Source of the DNA: Falsirhodobacter algicola
GTDB taxonomy: Bacteria > Pseudomonadota > Alphaproteobacteria > Rhodobacterales > Rhodobacteraceae
DNA length: 64,000 nt
Reading direction: 5' to 3'
Assembly: GCF_018279165.1 (NCBI RefSeq)
Contig: NZ_CP047289.1
Span: 1,610,501-1,674,500 of the forward strand
Within the stretch, counting starts at the first letter, position 1. Every line of letters begins with the position of its first letter. A program made the translations under genes and the position numbers. Below are positions 54,832 to 64,000 of this stretch, piece after piece. Below the pieces are notes generated by a model that saw only the letters and a program-made list of their open reading frames with translations, was not told where the DNA came from and did not search any database.

Positions 54832-57800
54832 TCATGTGATCTCGTGCAGCAGCGCTTCGGCCTGTTCTAGGACGGTTTGAATAGCTTCTTTTGATAGGTC
54901 AGGAGGATAGCCGTATTTTCGAAGGATGCGGCGTACAAGAATCCGCATCTTAGCCCGCGCACTCTCCTTCTTGTGCCAGTCGACCGTAGCGTTGCGGCGC
55001 ACTTGATCTAGCAATTCATGAGCAATGATACGTAGTTGCTCATTCCCCATTGCTTCTACGGCGGTGTCATTTTGTGCCAAGGCATCATAGAATGCCAGCT
55101 CATCATCTGACATCCCTTCAGCTTCACCGCGCATGGCGGAGGCTTTGACGTCTTTAGCGATATCAATAAGAGCTTGAATCATCTCAACGGTCGAGATCGC
55201 ATTGGCATGGTAACGAGCGACGGCTTCCTCAAGTCGCTGGCTGAATGCCCGGCTTTCAACAACGTTGCGCTTGGTTCGGCTCTTAATTTCTCCGTTGAGC
55301 AGCTTCTTGAGCGCTTCCAGAGCGAGGTTTTTTCGCTCCATAGATTGAACTTCCAACAAGAAGTCATCTGACAGGATGGAAATATCTGGGGTCTTGATAC
55401 CGGAAGCCTTCAATATATCGACGATTTCGGCGTCGGCGACAGCCTTGTTGACAAGTTGTTCTATCGCAAAGTTCTTTGCCCGTGAGGATAGTTTGCCTTT
55501 GGCTGATGTCTTCGCCATAGCCGCGCGAACAGCCTGCAAAAACCCTACTTCGTCCTTCACAGATTTTGCCAGGTCGCTGGAAGATGCCAGCGCAAAAGCA
55601 CGTGACATCTCAAGACTGGCATCCTGAAAGCGTGATAGCTGCTTCTTCTTTTCAGCTTCTGTCGACGCGGTTTGAGCCTTGTTGGTCTGCTGCCCAACGA
55701 TCCAGTCAACGGCATCGCCCAGGGCCTTCAATCGGGCTTGTGCGCTGCCGCTGAGCCCCAGGCTGTAGTCGTGGCCGTTGAACATGCTACGCACTACATC
55801 GAGCTTCTCCGCGAGCAAGGCGACCGCCTGCTCTTCGTCAATTCCGGTTCGCTCTCGATCCGCATCAGAGTACTGCGAAAGCGCATCCTTAAGGTTCTGG
55901 GCGATGCCGATGTAATCGACCACCAGCCCGCCCGGCTTGTCTCTGAAAACTCGGTTTACGCGCGCAATGGCCTGCATCAGACTGTGCCCGCGCATAGGCT
56001 TGTCGACATACATCGTGTGCATACTTGGTGCATCGAAACCCGTTAGCCACATGTCTCTCACGATCACAAGCTTCAACGGATCATCCGGCGTACGCGCGCG
56101 TTTGGCCAAGTCGTCTCGGCGCTTCTTGTTGCCGATGTGCTCCTGCCATTCCAGAGGATCGGATGCTGAGCTGGTCATAACAACTTTTACGGCTCCAGCT
56201 TCATCAGCGTCCGAGTGCCATTCCGGACGCAGCTTGACGATTTCATTGTAAAGGGCAACGCAGATACGGCGGCTCATGCAAACCGCCATGGCTTTGCCGC
56301 CTAAAGCAGCTGTCCTAGCCTCCAAGTGCTCGACCAAGTCCGCGGCGATCTGCTTCAGGCGCTTATCTGCGCCGACGAGCGCTTCAACCGTGCTCCACTT
56401 GGCTTTAGCCTTTTCCTGCTCCGATATGGTATCGTCTTCCAAGATGGCGGCGATTTCTTCATCAATCTTGGGCTTTTCGTCTTCGTCCAACTCGATGCGA
56501 GCCAAGCGACTTTCATAGTAGATGGGAACCGTAGCTTTGTCCTCGACCGCTCTCGTGATGTCGTAAATATCAACATAGCCGCCGAAAACTGCAGGTGTGT
56601 TTACATCGGCAGTCTCAATTGGAGTGCCGGTAAAGCCAACAAATGAGGCGTTCGGAAGTGCCTGCCGGACGTAGTGAGCATACCCGTACTTTCGTTCGCC
56701 AGTCTTGGCGCTCACTTTGGCATTCAGTCCATATTGGCTTCTGTGCGCTTCATCGGCGATCACGATGACGTTGCGGCGATCAGTCAATGTAGGAAAGCGC
56801 TCCTCCCCCTTCTCGGGAGCGAATTTCTGCATAGTCGTGAATATTACCCCGCCGGATTGGCGCTCTAAAAGCTCGCGTAGCTCATCCCGGCTCTCAGCAT
56901 GTTCTGGGGTTTGCCGGATCAGGTCCTTAGTGGTCGCGAACGTTTGGAACAGTTGGTCGTCGAGGTCGTTTCGGTCCGTGAGTACAATCAGGGTAGGGTT
57001 CTGAAGCTTGGGGCTTCGAACCAGCAATCCCGCAAAAAAGGCCATAAGCAGCGACTTCCCGGAGCCCTGAGTATGCCAGATTACACCGATGCGACGATCA
57101 CCCTCAGGCTTTGAAGCCTCGACTGCGTTCACCAAGGCTTTTCGTGCGCCGAAAAACTGGTGGTAGCCGGCGATAATCTTGAACGGGCCGTCGCCTGTGT
57201 CACCAAATACGGTAAAATCCCGTAGCAGCTCCAAGAAGCGGGCCTTGTCGAAAACGCCCTTCAGCAGCGTCTCCATCTCCTGAGGGCCTTCAGGGGTAAA
57301 GTCCTCCGCGGCACCAGTTACAGAGCGCCATGGCATAAAACGCTCTTCATTGGCCGTCAGTGAGCCGATCCGCGCCAGCAAACCATCTGAACTGATCAAA
57401 ACAGCGTTTGTACGAAACAGTGATGGGATCTGCTGCTTATAGGTTTGAAGCTGGGCGAAGGCATCTTCGATCGTAGCAGCCTCGCTTGCAGCGTTCTTCA
57501 GCTCGATCACCGCCACCGGTAAGCCGTTTAGGAAAACAACCAAGTCAGGGCGGCGCTTGTGCTTCCCCTCAATCACAGTGAACTGGTTGGTCACCAACCA
57601 GTCGTTGGCCTGCGGATCCTCGAAATCGACAAGCCAAACCTTGTCACCTCGGATCGTTCCGTCATCAGCCTTAAACTCAACATCCACGCCATTGACTAGC
57701 AACCCTTGAATCCGCCTGTTCTCTTCGATCAGGCTTTGCGAGGTAGAGCCGGAAATCTGCCTCAGAGCGTCGCTACGTGCATCTTCAGGGATATGGTCGT

Positions 57801-57969
57801 TGAGCTGGGCTACAGTTGCTTCCAGCCGCCCTCTCAACAAAACCTCGCCATAGGACGCCCGTTCAGGCTCTGTACCGTCGGGCGAGATGACATCGGCGCC
57901 CAGGTACGGAATTCCGCTATTCTGCAGAATGGCCAGCGCGGCTTGTTCAACCAGGTCTTCGTTGATCAT
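54832..57969 (-). CDS. hsdR: Type I restriction enzyme subunit R
   Basis: A 1045-residue motor and nuclease subunit. The PD-ExK nuclease is at D142 and E156-x-K158 ([14 protein letters not shown]). Helicase motifs are HTQGSGKS (298-305), [11 protein letters not shown] (about 404-413), the motif III-like FTGTPIE and later the [30 protein letters not shown] region, which is motif V/VI. The C-terminus has the usual helical part for contacting the methyltransferase. It is the last gene of a minus-strand operon and overlaps the FRG-domain gene by four bases. Intact. Confidence 0.95.
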   Translation of the reverse strand: MINEDLVEQAALAILQNSGIPYLGADVISPDGTEPERASYGEVLLRGRLEATVAQLNDHIPEDARSDALRQISGSTSQSLIEENRRIQGLLVNGVDVEFKADDGTIRGDKVWLVDFEDPQANDWLVTNQFTVIEGKHKRRPDLVVFLNGLPVAVIELKNAASEAATIEDAFAQLQTYKQQIPSLFRTNAVLISSDGLLARIGSLTANEERFMPWRSVTGAAEDFTPEGPQEMETLLKGVFDKARFLELLRDFTVFGDTGDGPFKIIAGYHQFFGARKALVNAVEASKPEGDRRIGVIWHTQGSGKSLLMAFFAGLLVRSPKLQNPTLIVLTDRNDLDDQLFQTFATTKDLIRQTPEHAESRDELRELLERQSGGVIFTTMQKFAPEKGEERFPTLTDRRNVIVIADEAHRSQYGLNAKVSAKTGERKYGYAHYVRQALPNASFVGFTGTPIETADVNTPAVFGGYVDIYDITRAVEDKATVPIYYESRLARIELDEDEKPKIDEEIAAILEDDTISEQEKAKAKWSTVEALVGADKRLKQIAADLVEHLEARTAALGGKAMAVCMSRRICVALYNEIVKLRPEWHSDADEAGAVKVVMTSSASDPLEWQEHIGNKKRRDDLAKRARTPDDPLKLVIVRDMWLTGFDAPSMHTMYVDKPMRGHSLMQAIARVNRVFRDKPGGLVVDYIGIAQNLKDALSQYSDADRERTGIDEEQAVALLAEKLDVVRSMFNGHDYSLGLSGSAQARLKALGDAVDWIVGQQTNKAQTASTEAEKKKQLSRFQDASLEMSRAFALASSSDLAKSVKDEVGFLQAVRAAMAKTSAKGKLSSRAKNFAIEQLVNKAVADAEIVDILKASGIKTPDISILSDDFLLEVQSMERKNLALEALKKLLNGEIKSRTKRNVVESRAFSQRLEEAVARYHANAISTVEMIQALIDIAKDVKASAMRGEAEGMSDDELAFYDALAQNDTAVEAMGNEQLRIIAHELLDQVRRNATVDWHKKESARAKMRILVRRILRKYGYPPDLSKEAIQTVLEQAEALLHEIT

Positions 57970-59255
57970 GCGTCTGAAACTCCACTCGCCGCCGCTTTGT
58001 AAAATTCGACCAGTTGATCCGTTACTTGTTCGCGAAGTGTGTCTGAGAAGCCAAATGCAGCGGCCAGCCGTCGTTGCCCGGTCTTAACCTTGGCAGTCTT
58101 GCTGTCAGACAGGTGCCAGTCAAACGACTGATCTTGCTGGAAGCGCTCGTACAAGCGTTCGGCAATATCATCCTTCTCTTGCTGCGAAAATTCCTCTCCA
58201 AGTGACTGACCCAAGATTGCCTTAACTGCTGCCAATGCATCAGGCGCGGCTGCGATCGCCTCTTTTGCAGCCGCTGTTGAGGTCATACGGGCACCTCGCT
58301 CGGCTGCCCGTGCGCGTTCGTCCTTTTCCTCCCGCAAGATACGTTCAAGCCAATCATTGCAGTACAGTGAAGCGCCTTGGGCATCCGGGAAAAGAGTTCC
58401 GTTATGAATGTTCATCTTCCTCAGAGTTGCGAGGCAGTCCATCCTACCGGAGTTTGGAATGTGAATCTTTTGGATATACTGCTTCAGCTGGTCTGAAAGG
58501 TTGTCCGTGATCGTGTATTCGACCTCAGGAACCTCCGAGCCAGAACTTTCGACGGTCGCCGTCTGGGTAACAGGTTCCGCACTTACAACCCCCTCTTCTT
58601 GGAGTGTATTGATGACGTAGCTGGCGAAATTGTCGTCGTCATCTGGGATCATTGTGAAGAGACCCGCCTGGTTCACCAAGCGGCTGTTGTTGTGACCCAT
58701 CGGATCGCGGAACAGAGTCTGCTCACCAAGCGCATTCCGCAATGCGGACATGTTCACGCAATAGACGGAACGAGAGGGGTTCTTCTCTTGATCGTCCGGA
58801 CTGCTAAAGGCAAAGAACAACGCAATGAAGGGCGAGCGCGTCCAGTCCAGTAGAGGCGTCAATAAGCCATGGTGCTGCCCGATAGCCCATTTCTCAATTT
58901 CGGCGTCGTCGCCGTTAAACGCGCTCAGGTCATAACCGCGTCCGCGCATAGCAAGTTCAAACTGCGACAAAAGCTGCTGGCGCTTGTCGGCGGGGATGCT
59001 GCCACCGTCGAACTTGCGGCCAAGGGTCGAGGCAAGCGGCCAGTCGCCCCCGCGTTGTCCCCGATAGACCCACTCGCTCGCCGCGCGGTTGTGCTGTGGA
59101 TCGCGCATCGCCTCGATGAATTTGTCCCAACTCTCGACCCGGCAGGTCGGGATCAGCCCGTCGACATCGGGATCGCCTTCGCGGAAGTCTGGCCAGACCG
59201 GTAACGACTCCAACTTTGCGCGCAGTTCTTCGGGAGAGAGTTTCGCATTACTCAT
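57966..59255 (-). CDS. FRG-domain protein inside the type I restriction operon
   Basis: A 429-residue protein. The FRG domain is clear at residues 62-149: [19 protein letters not shown] and [25 protein letters not shown]. The C-terminal third is helical and charged. FRG domains are found in defence-linked genes, but their activity is not settled; a role in sensing or abortive infection has been suggested. The gene sits between the putative nuclease gene and hsdR with coupled overlaps at both ends (8 and 4 bases), so it is expressed with the restriction system. Confidence 0.85.
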   Translation of the reverse strand: MSNAKLSPEELRAKLESLPVWPDFREGDPDVDGLIPTCRVESWDKFIEAMRDPQHNRAASEWVYRGQRGGDWPLASTLGRKFDGGSIPADKRQQLLSQFELAMRGRGYDLSAFNGDDAEIEKWAIGQHHGLLTPLLDWTRSPFIALFFAFSSPDDQEKNPSRSVYCVNMSALRNALGEQTLFRDPMGHNNSRLVNQAGLFTMIPDDDDNFASYVINTLQEEGVVSAEPVTQTATVESSGSEVPEVEYTITDNLSDQLKQYIQKIHIPNSGRMDCLATLRKMNIHNGTLFPDAQGASLYCNDWLERILREEKDERARAAERGARMTSTAAAKEAIAAAPDALAAVKAILGQSLGEEFSQQEKDDIAERLYERFQQDQSFDWHLSDSKTAKVKTGQRRLAAAFGFSDTLREQVTDQLVEFYKAAASGVSDA

Positions 59256-60138
59256 CTGGCAGGTCCCTTGGCTGAGGACGCTCCGGAAACTCGCGAACAT
59301 CTATCTCGACCAGCCGCCCGATCCCGCGGTCACGGTATTCTGCCTCGCTCCTGCGGCGCTCAAATTCCGGCTCGTCAACTTCCACAAGACCTTCGATGTC
59401 CCGTTTCGGGCGTTCCGAGGCGTTCAATTCATCGAGCGTGGGAAAACCCTGTGCAGCCGCGGTGTCCCGGGAACGGTCAGAGGCGGTCGCGACCCTCATA
59501 TCGGCAGAGGAGACCACGAACCGCAGAACGCTACCGTCTATGTCCAACACGTCAGTCAGGCTCGCTTGGGCGTAGTCCTGCCGTTCCACCAGGTAATGCC
59601 AGGGCACGCAGGCTTGCTCGATATCGCCGAGCGTCTTTGGCATCTTGGCCTTCACTGTCTGCGCGTGGGCCAGAAGGCAGCCCGCCTCGAAGGCCTCATA
59701 GCCTCCGCCGACGTTTTCCTTCTTCCAGTGATCCCGCTGTTGCTCGGCGGAATACAAACAGTAGACTGGCTTCAGGCGATATTTCTTGGCATCTTCGATC
59801 AGCAGGTCGATCTGCTGTTTCTTTGTTGACTTCACCTCGTGGGGAATCTTTAGCTTGTCGTCCTTTTGAAGACGCTTGGCCTGCACCCGCATCCTGAACT
59901 TTCGGCGCCGCCCGATGATGTGCCATTCCCAATCCGCGCCGTTCTTGGCCTCTTTCTTCTTGCCGAAGGTATTCAGCGTGATGATGGCCGGATGGCGGCG
60001 GCGCAGTTCCAGCAGGTTGGTTTCGGTAATCGTTTCCTCGCCATAGCTGACATGCACATCGTCGCGATGCGCGAACCCAAGGTTTTGCGAGGTCGCATGG
60101 GCCAATTCCAGCAAGCTGTGTAGCAGCGAACCCCTCAC
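59248..60138 (-). CDS. Putative additional nuclease (QxK variant of PD-(D/E)xK) in the restriction operon
   Basis: A 296-residue protein. The start is GTG at 60138, overlapping the hsdS stop (GTGA). Conserved-looking features are a helix with E39 (EETITETNLLELRRRHP), D69-W-E71 in GADWEWHI, and Q86-A-K88 in MRVQAKRL, spaced like the E/D/QxK active site of Mrr-like nucleases. HEVKSTKKQQIDLLIEDAKKYRLKPVYCLY follows, which resembles the dimer or DNA-contact part of such folds. The C-terminal 80 residues are charged and low-complexity. It might cut DNA, or be an RNA-directed or effector protein; the assignment is by pattern only. Confidence 0.55.
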   Translation of the reverse strand: MRGSLLHSLLELAHATSQNLGFAHRDDVHVSYGEETITETNLLELRRRHPAIITLNTFGKKKEAKNGADWEWHIIGRRRKFRMRVQAKRLQKDDKLKIPHEVKSTKKQQIDLLIEDAKKYRLKPVYCLYSAEQQRDHWKKENVGGGYEAFEAGCLLAHAQTVKAKMPKTLGDIEQACVPWHYLVERQDYAQASLTDVLDIDGSVLRFVVSSADMRVATASDRSRDTAAAQGFPTLDELNASERPKRDIEGLVEVDEPEFERRRSEAEYRDRGIGRLVEIDVREFPERPQPRDLPDE

Positions 60139-61664
60139 ACAACACCCTCCGCGCCGGTCAGGCGGAGCTCGCCGGACATGAGTTTCGGGAGGAGGAGGTC
60201 TCGGATGGCGGCGAGGGTTTGGTTTTCTTGTTCGTTGTTGCGGATCATTACCCTGAACTGGTCCGCCAAATCGGCAAACGCATTCCGGGTCGCTTCGCAA
60301 CCGAAAGCGCGCTCCAACCTGTAGACGTTGTTACGGTTCAACCCCGGCACCGCGGCGTCTGTGTTCATATGCTCCAAGCCAAGTGTTTCGAGCATATAGA
60401 AAAGAAAGCTCAGGCGGGTCTTCGGGACGACATAGAAAACCGTGTCGATTGCAAAAAAGTCCCGGTCTTCCCAGCAAAGGCTCCCAACGGTGCCCTTACG
60501 TCCAACGATGATGGCGGGACCTTTTGCCAATGGCGCGTTATGCGTCCCGCTGATGCCTCCCGAACCGTATACGGGATAGTCGCCTTCTACTCGGTCCTTT
60601 TTGGTCAGGGCCTTTCCGTAGGCAAGCTCAAGGTAGCTGTCCAAGCGTTCAAGCTCCCACCCCTCCGGCAGGCCATTTGCTCCGAAGCGGTCGGGGAAGA
60701 GGGCGGCGAGGGGAGCGGCTTGGGTCGGGTCGGGAAGGAGGCCGCCGAGGATGACTGCGGGGTCGGTTTCGCCTGCGGCCTTGCGACGGGTAGGGCCGAA
60801 ATCGACGAACCAATCCCGAAACACCGCCCGCGCCATCGCCTCCAGCGTCTCATTCATCCGCCGGTTCAACTCGATCTTGTCGTCGAGGGTGCCCAATATA
60901 TTCGAAATTCTTGTTTGCTCTGGCTTGCAAGGCGCAAAAATACTCAGCTTTCCAAAGTCTGACTTATTCATAATTGGTTGCGCAGCGCCGCCCGCCCGAT
61001 TGCGTATCTCTTCTTTGCGGGCTGAAAGGTTGTAGTAGACAAAGAGCCTTTCGAAGTCATCGGAAACGATGATCGAATTTATTTGCTGGTTTGTGACAAA
61101 GGGGGGGGCCACTAGGGCCGCTTTTCCCATGTCTGAGCCGATGCAGGAAACAGAAATGGCTGGGCGATCAACATAGGAGGACCCAACTTTCTTCGCACCA
61201 TCAGCTGTGAGGTTTCTTGCTGTAGTCTCGATCCGGCGCTTTCCGTCCATGTCCGAGGGCGTCACAAACGGGATATATCCGTCGTAGAAATCAGGGCTGG
61301 ACGTTGGAGGCGTTTTCCCTGTGACAATCTTTCCGACTTCATGGAGCTGAAGGTCACACCAATCCGCAGGCACCCTCTGCCGCTCCACGATCGCCCGAAA
61401 CTCCGGCGTCACAGCGTTAAGGTCGATCACGTCCACCTTCCATGGCAGGTCCGAGGTCTCGAACGCCTCCTCCAGATCGATCAGCACATCGGGGTCCAAG
61501 GGCGCGGCCCCTTCCAGCGCGATGTCCAGATCGGAAAAGGGTTTCGCGGTCCATGTCACGCGGCTGCCAAAGGCCCAGGCCAGCGTGCCCTTGGGAAGGT
61601 GATCCCGCAATGTGCCCTGCACGATGGCCAATTGTTCCGGGCTGATGTCGATCTTCCCCGTCAT
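60135..61664 (-). CDS. hsdS: Fusion of a minimal nucleotidyltransferase (MNT antitoxin-like) domain with type I specificity subunit HsdS
   Basis: A 509-residue protein with two parts. Residues 1-95 are a polymerase-beta-type minimal nucleotidyltransferase: G33-S34 followed, ten residues on, by D45-L-D47 in FSDLDIAL, and a third acidic position in KVDVIDLN (about 78-81). Residues 100-509 are a standard HsdS: first target-recognition domain from DWCDLQLHEVGKIVTGKTPP, the central conserved helix LGTLDDKIELNRRMNETLEAMARAVFRDWF, a second recognition domain beginning WELERLDSYLELAYGKALTKKDRV, and the terminal helix ENQTLAAIRDLLLPKLMSGEL. The join is direct with no linker or stop. The gene just before it encodes the matching HEPN partner, normally paired with a separate MNT protein. 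Starts and stops overlap neighbours by four bases. Confidence 0.9.
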   Translation of the reverse strand: MTGKIDISPEQLAIVQGTLRDHLPKGTLAWAFGSRVTWTAKPFSDLDIALEGAAPLDPDVLIDLEEAFETSDLPWKVDVIDLNAVTPEFRAIVERQRVPADWCDLQLHEVGKIVTGKTPPTSSPDFYDGYIPFVTPSDMDGKRRIETTARNLTADGAKKVGSSYVDRPAISVSCIGSDMGKAALVAPPFVTNQQINSIIVSDDFERLFVYYNLSARKEEIRNRAGGAAQPIMNKSDFGKLSIFAPCKPEQTRISNILGTLDDKIELNRRMNETLEAMARAVFRDWFVDFGPTRRKAAGETDPAVILGGLLPDPTQAAPLAALFPDRFGANGLPEGWELERLDSYLELAYGKALTKKDRVEGDYPVYGSGGISGTHNAPLAKGPAIIVGRKGTVGSLCWEDRDFFAIDTVFYVVPKTRLSFLFYMLETLGLEHMNTDAAVPGLNRNNVYRLERAFGCEATRNAFADLADQFRVMIRNNEQENQTLAAIRDLLLPKLMSGELRLTGAEGVV

Positions 61665-62065
61665 TCCGCGTTCCGCTCTTGCAGACGCGCTAGGAGGAAC
61701 GCCGACTCATCCCGAAAGGCGGGGATGCGCAGGAAAACCTCGTTCGCCTTTTGCTCGTTATAGGCATGGCTGGTGGCGTTGCGCGCATCGCAAAAGCGCC
61801 GCCATTCATCCCAGCCATTAGCCAACAGCCCGCGTTCCGCGCCAGACCGGATCATGTCGGGAAAGCTCATCTGGTCGATCTCGGACGGGTTGGGCGACAT
61901 CGCCTCCAACTGTCGCTTCAGCAGCTTGTGGGCCAGTTCGTAGGTGTATTCGAACCGCTGGATGCAGGCATCCTTGACGAACTGGCTTTGGGTGCGGTCG
62001 AACTCCGCCAGCGCCTCGTCCAGCGAGGCGAGGGCTTTTTCAAACGATGACAACTCCAGCTTCAT
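61661..62065 (-). CDS. HEPN-domain nucleotidyltransferase substrate-binding protein (HI0074/HepT-like)
   Basis: A 134-residue four-helix protein. The family lead [17 protein letters not shown], the helix [22 protein letters not shown] and the motif R95-NATS-H100-A-Y102 are visible. R-x4-H-x-Y is the RNase and modification motif of HEPN toxins: R and H cut RNA, and the Tyr is the residue that MNT antitoxins AMPylate. In the standard pair this gene precedes a separate MNT gene; here the MNT domain is the N-terminus of HsdS encoded next, with a four-base overlap. It may be a toxin held in check by the specificity subunit, or a structural partner. Confidence 0.85.
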   Translation of the reverse strand: MKLELSSFEKALASLDEALAEFDRTQSQFVKDACIQRFEYTYELAHKLLKRQLEAMSPNPSEIDQMSFPDMIRSGAERGLLANGWDEWRRFCDARNATSHAYNEQKANEVFLRIPAFRDESAFLLARLQERNAE

Positions 62066-63606
62066 TGCGGCCCTCCCGGGATGCGTGACAGTGTGCAGCG
62101 AATCAGATCGGCCATGCGGGCGCTTTCGGTCAGTTGCGCGTCAAGCTGGGCGGCGAGGGCGGCGAATTTCTCGTCGAAGGGTACGCCGTCGTCTTTCTCA
62201 TCCGCAGCGCCGACATAACGGCCCGGGGTCAGGACGTAGTCATGTTTACGGATCGCGTCGAGATCGGCGCTGGCGCAGAAGCCCGGTTCATCCTTGTAGG
62301 GCTGGTCCGGCGCCTTGGCCCGCCAGCGGTGGTAGGTGTCGGCGATCTTGTCGATCTCGCTATCGTCGAAGTCGCGGCGCACCCGGTCGACCATATGGCC
62401 CATCTGGCGCGCGTCGATGAACAGCACCTCGCCCCGCCGGTCACGGTGGCCATTTGCGGATTTTTCATTGGCCAGGATCCACAGGCAGGCGGGAATCTGC
62501 GTGGAATAGAAGAGCTGCCCCGGCAGGGCGACCATGCAATCGACCTTGTCGGCCTCGATCATGGCGCGGCGGATGTTGCCCTCGCCCGATTGTTGCGAGG
62601 ACATTGAGCCGTTCGCCAGCACCACGCCCGCCGTGCCGCGCGGGGCCAGATGGTGCAGGATATGTTGCAGCCAGGCGTAGTTGGCGTTGCCTTTGGGCGG
62701 TGTGCCGTATTTCTTCCAACGCGCGTCGTCGATGAGGCGTTCCTGTCCCCAGTCGGAAATGTTGAAGGGCGGGTTGGCGAGGATGTAGTCGGCGCGCAGG
62801 TCGGGCAGTTCATCGCGGATGAAGGAGCCTTCGTTGTTCCACTTGATCTCGGCGTCGATGCCCTGCACGGCGAGGTTCATCATCGCGAGACGCCAGGTCG
62901 TATGGTTGATTTCCTGTCCATAGACCGAGATGTCATCGCGGCGGCCGCCGTGATCCTCGATGAAGTTCTCGGACTGGATGAACATACCGCCCGATCCGCA
63001 GCAGGGATCATAGACGCGGCCTTTCTTCGGCTCCAACATGGACACCAGCGTGCGAACGACGGAACGCGGCGTGAAGAATTCGCCGCCGCGTTTACCTTCT
63101 GAAGAGGCGAAGCCGGACAGGAAGTACTCGTATACCCGGCCAAGGAGGTCGCGGGCTTCGGAAGCGTCCCCACGCATATCGATCTTGGAGAACAGATCGA
63201 TCAGATCGCCCAGCATTTCTTTGTTTAGTGTGGCGCGGGCGTAGTTCTTGGGGAGAACACCCTTAAGCTTCTCGTTGGCTGGTACTTTCTCGATGGCCTC
63301 CATGGCGTCATCGATCAACTTGCCGATATTCGGATCGCGCGCCTTGTCTCGAAGGTGGGTCCAGCGAGCTTCGACTGGCACCCAGAAAATATTCTCTGCA
63401 AGATACTCTTCAGGGTCTTCCGCATCCGCGTACTCATCGGCGACCAGCTGAGCGTGATAGGTTTCAAAGGCTTCAGAGATGTACTTGAGGAAGACCAGAC
63501 CAAGCACGACGTGCTTGTACTCCGATGGCTCTAAGTTGCCGCGAAGTCGGTCTGCAGCTTTGAAAAGGTCGGCTTCGAAGCCCAAGTCGGACGTTTGCAC
63601 GCTCAT
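62062..63606 (-). CDS. hsdM: Type I restriction-modification DNA methyltransferase subunit
   Basis: A 514-residue N6-adenine methyltransferase. The N-terminal helical domain ([33 protein letters not shown]) is followed by SAM-binding motif [10 protein letters not shown] (200-208) and the catalytic NPPF (278-281). [33 protein letters not shown] is the conserved HsdM lead into motif X. It pairs with HsdS to methylate the recognition site and with HsdR to cut. ATG 63606 gives the family start [15 protein letters not shown]. Confidence 0.96.
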   Translation of the reverse strand: MSVQTSDLGFEADLFKAADRLRGNLEPSEYKHVVLGLVFLKYISEAFETYHAQLVADEYADAEDPEEYLAENIFWVPVEARWTHLRDKARDPNIGKLIDDAMEAIEKVPANEKLKGVLPKNYARATLNKEMLGDLIDLFSKIDMRGDASEARDLLGRVYEYFLSGFASSEGKRGGEFFTPRSVVRTLVSMLEPKKGRVYDPCCGSGGMFIQSENFIEDHGGRRDDISVYGQEINHTTWRLAMMNLAVQGIDAEIKWNNEGSFIRDELPDLRADYILANPPFNISDWGQERLIDDARWKKYGTPPKGNANYAWLQHILHHLAPRGTAGVVLANGSMSSQQSGEGNIRRAMIEADKVDCMVALPGQLFYSTQIPACLWILANEKSANGHRDRRGEVLFIDARQMGHMVDRVRRDFDDSEIDKIADTYHRWRAKAPDQPYKDEPGFCASADLDAIRKHDYVLTPGRYVGAADEKDDGVPFDEKFAALAAQLDAQLTESARMADLIRCTLSRIPGGPQ

Positions 63607-63893
63607 CGGATTGTCTCGATCTTCGGCTTTGACGTGAAGGACATGCAGGCGGCTGACGTCCATGAGACGACGATACTCAGTACGGTAATGACCCCGAAGG
63701 CCGCCGCTGCCAGTTGAGGGCCTTCTTTTAGGAAGACGATGCCAAAACCTGCCCACCCAAGTCCGGCAACTGCACAGGCTGCGATAGCGAGCTGAAAGCA
63801 CCGATTGCGAGCCTGATCCAGGCGCCGTCCACTGGATTGAGCCCGAGCTTGGGCGAGAACCTTGCGCGCTTCCGCTAAGATGATGTTCTGCAT
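63603..63893 (-). CDS. Small two-membrane-segment protein preceding hsdM
   Basis: A 96-residue protein with a charged N-terminal helix ([27 protein letters not shown]) and two hydrophobic helices (about residues 33-52 and 60-84), then a basic tail. It overlaps hsdM by four bases and shares one base with the stop of the upstream gene, so it is part of the same transcript. The layout, a cytosolic helix before two membrane spans, recalls the 2-TM effectors of the SLATT kind that sit in defence operons, but it is shorter and no sequence match can be claimed. Confidence 0.55.
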   Translation of the reverse strand: MQNIILAEARKVLAQARAQSSGRRLDQARNRCFQLAIAACAVAGLGWAGFGIVFLKEGPQLAAAAFGVITVLSIVVSWTSAACMSFTSKPKIETIR

Positions 63894-64000
63894 CACGAAT
63901 CCTTCCTCAATGTCTTGAAATACGCATCCATGCGGGTAGGGTTGATCCCTCCCTCGCGCAGTATTTCGTCAAAAACGTACTGTACGACGTCTGATTCATA
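63893..64000 (-). CDS. C-terminal end of an unknown gene, cut by the window edge
   Basis: The minus strand from the right edge encodes [20 protein letters not shown] then [15 protein letters not shown] and a TGA at 63893-63895 that shares one base with the ATG of the small membrane protein. It is the 3' end of the first visible member of the defence operon. Thirty-five residues are too few to name a family. Confidence 0.6.
   Translation of the reverse strand, partial: YESDVVQYVFDEILREGGINPTRMDAYFKTLRKDS

Noticed and set aside
51032-64000. Integrase or complete relaxase gene in the second accessory segment
   Set aside because: No tyrosine or serine recombinase, and no relaxase catalytic motif, was found in any frame in this stretch.

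Overview
The window looks like the chromosome of a member of the Rhodobacteraceae (Alphaproteobacteria). The reasons are a uniformly high GC content and codon bias up to about 46 kb, an NDUFS4-like complex I accessory subunit, TRAP transporters, overlapping ATGA gene junctions and typical Rhodobacter/Paracoccus-like protein sequences. No rRNA, complete tRNA or CRISPR array was seen.

Region 1 (1-7.7 kb) is a sugar-acid catabolic locus. On the minus strand lie uxuA (mannonate dehydratase), uxuB (fructuronate reductase) and the first part of a sugar ABC ATPase gene. Divergently transcribed are a GntR/FCD regulator, a DctP-DctQ-DctM TRAP transporter and an idonate/gulonate 5-dehydrogenase. Together they would import an aldonate or hexuronate and convert it through fructuronate and mannonate to 2-keto-3-deoxygluconate.

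Region 2 (7.7-28.9 kb) is ordinary core genome: a complex I accessory subunit, uvrB, a sulfotransferase-like gene, a D-lactate-dehydrogenase-type flavoprotein, a siderophore receptor with a siderophore-interacting reductase, an AbrB-type membrane protein, a SulP transporter, an M29 aminopeptidase, an MFS pump, a sodium:solute symporter with a small membrane partner and a decayed uracil permease gene, a YehZYXW-type osmoprotectant ABC system, and a soluble GAF histidine kinase with its NarL-type regulator.

Region 3 (29-36 kb) is a second sugar operon: a ribose-type ABC importer, an SMP-30/gluconolactonase, an enolase-superfamily rhamnonate-dehydratase-like enzyme and an NTF2-like protein. The adjacent two-component system probably controls it. 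Region 4 (36-46 kb) holds a CueR/Cu-ATPase pair with a textbook MerR-type promoter, a DUF1499 protein, and an RND tripartite efflux pump with a divergent TetR regulator and a perfect 15-bp operator.

Region 5 (46.08 kb to the end) is accessory DNA. Two 48-bp copies of the 3' part of a tRNA-Cys gene (46079 and 50984) suggest tandem integration at tRNA-Cys. The first segment carries a damaged IS3-family element, a LysR/MFS pair and a decayed IS5-family element. The second carries an HTH replication-type protein, a deleted ColE1-like mobilization module, two unknown genes, higBA, and a large translationally coupled minus-strand defence operon: partial unknown gene, 2-TM protein, hsdM, HEPN protein, a nucleotidyltransferase-HsdS fusion, a putative extra nuclease, an FRG-domain protein and hsdR. 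The joining of a HEPN/MNT toxin-antitoxin pair to a type I restriction system by fusing the antitoxin-like domain to the specificity subunit is the most unusual feature of the window.
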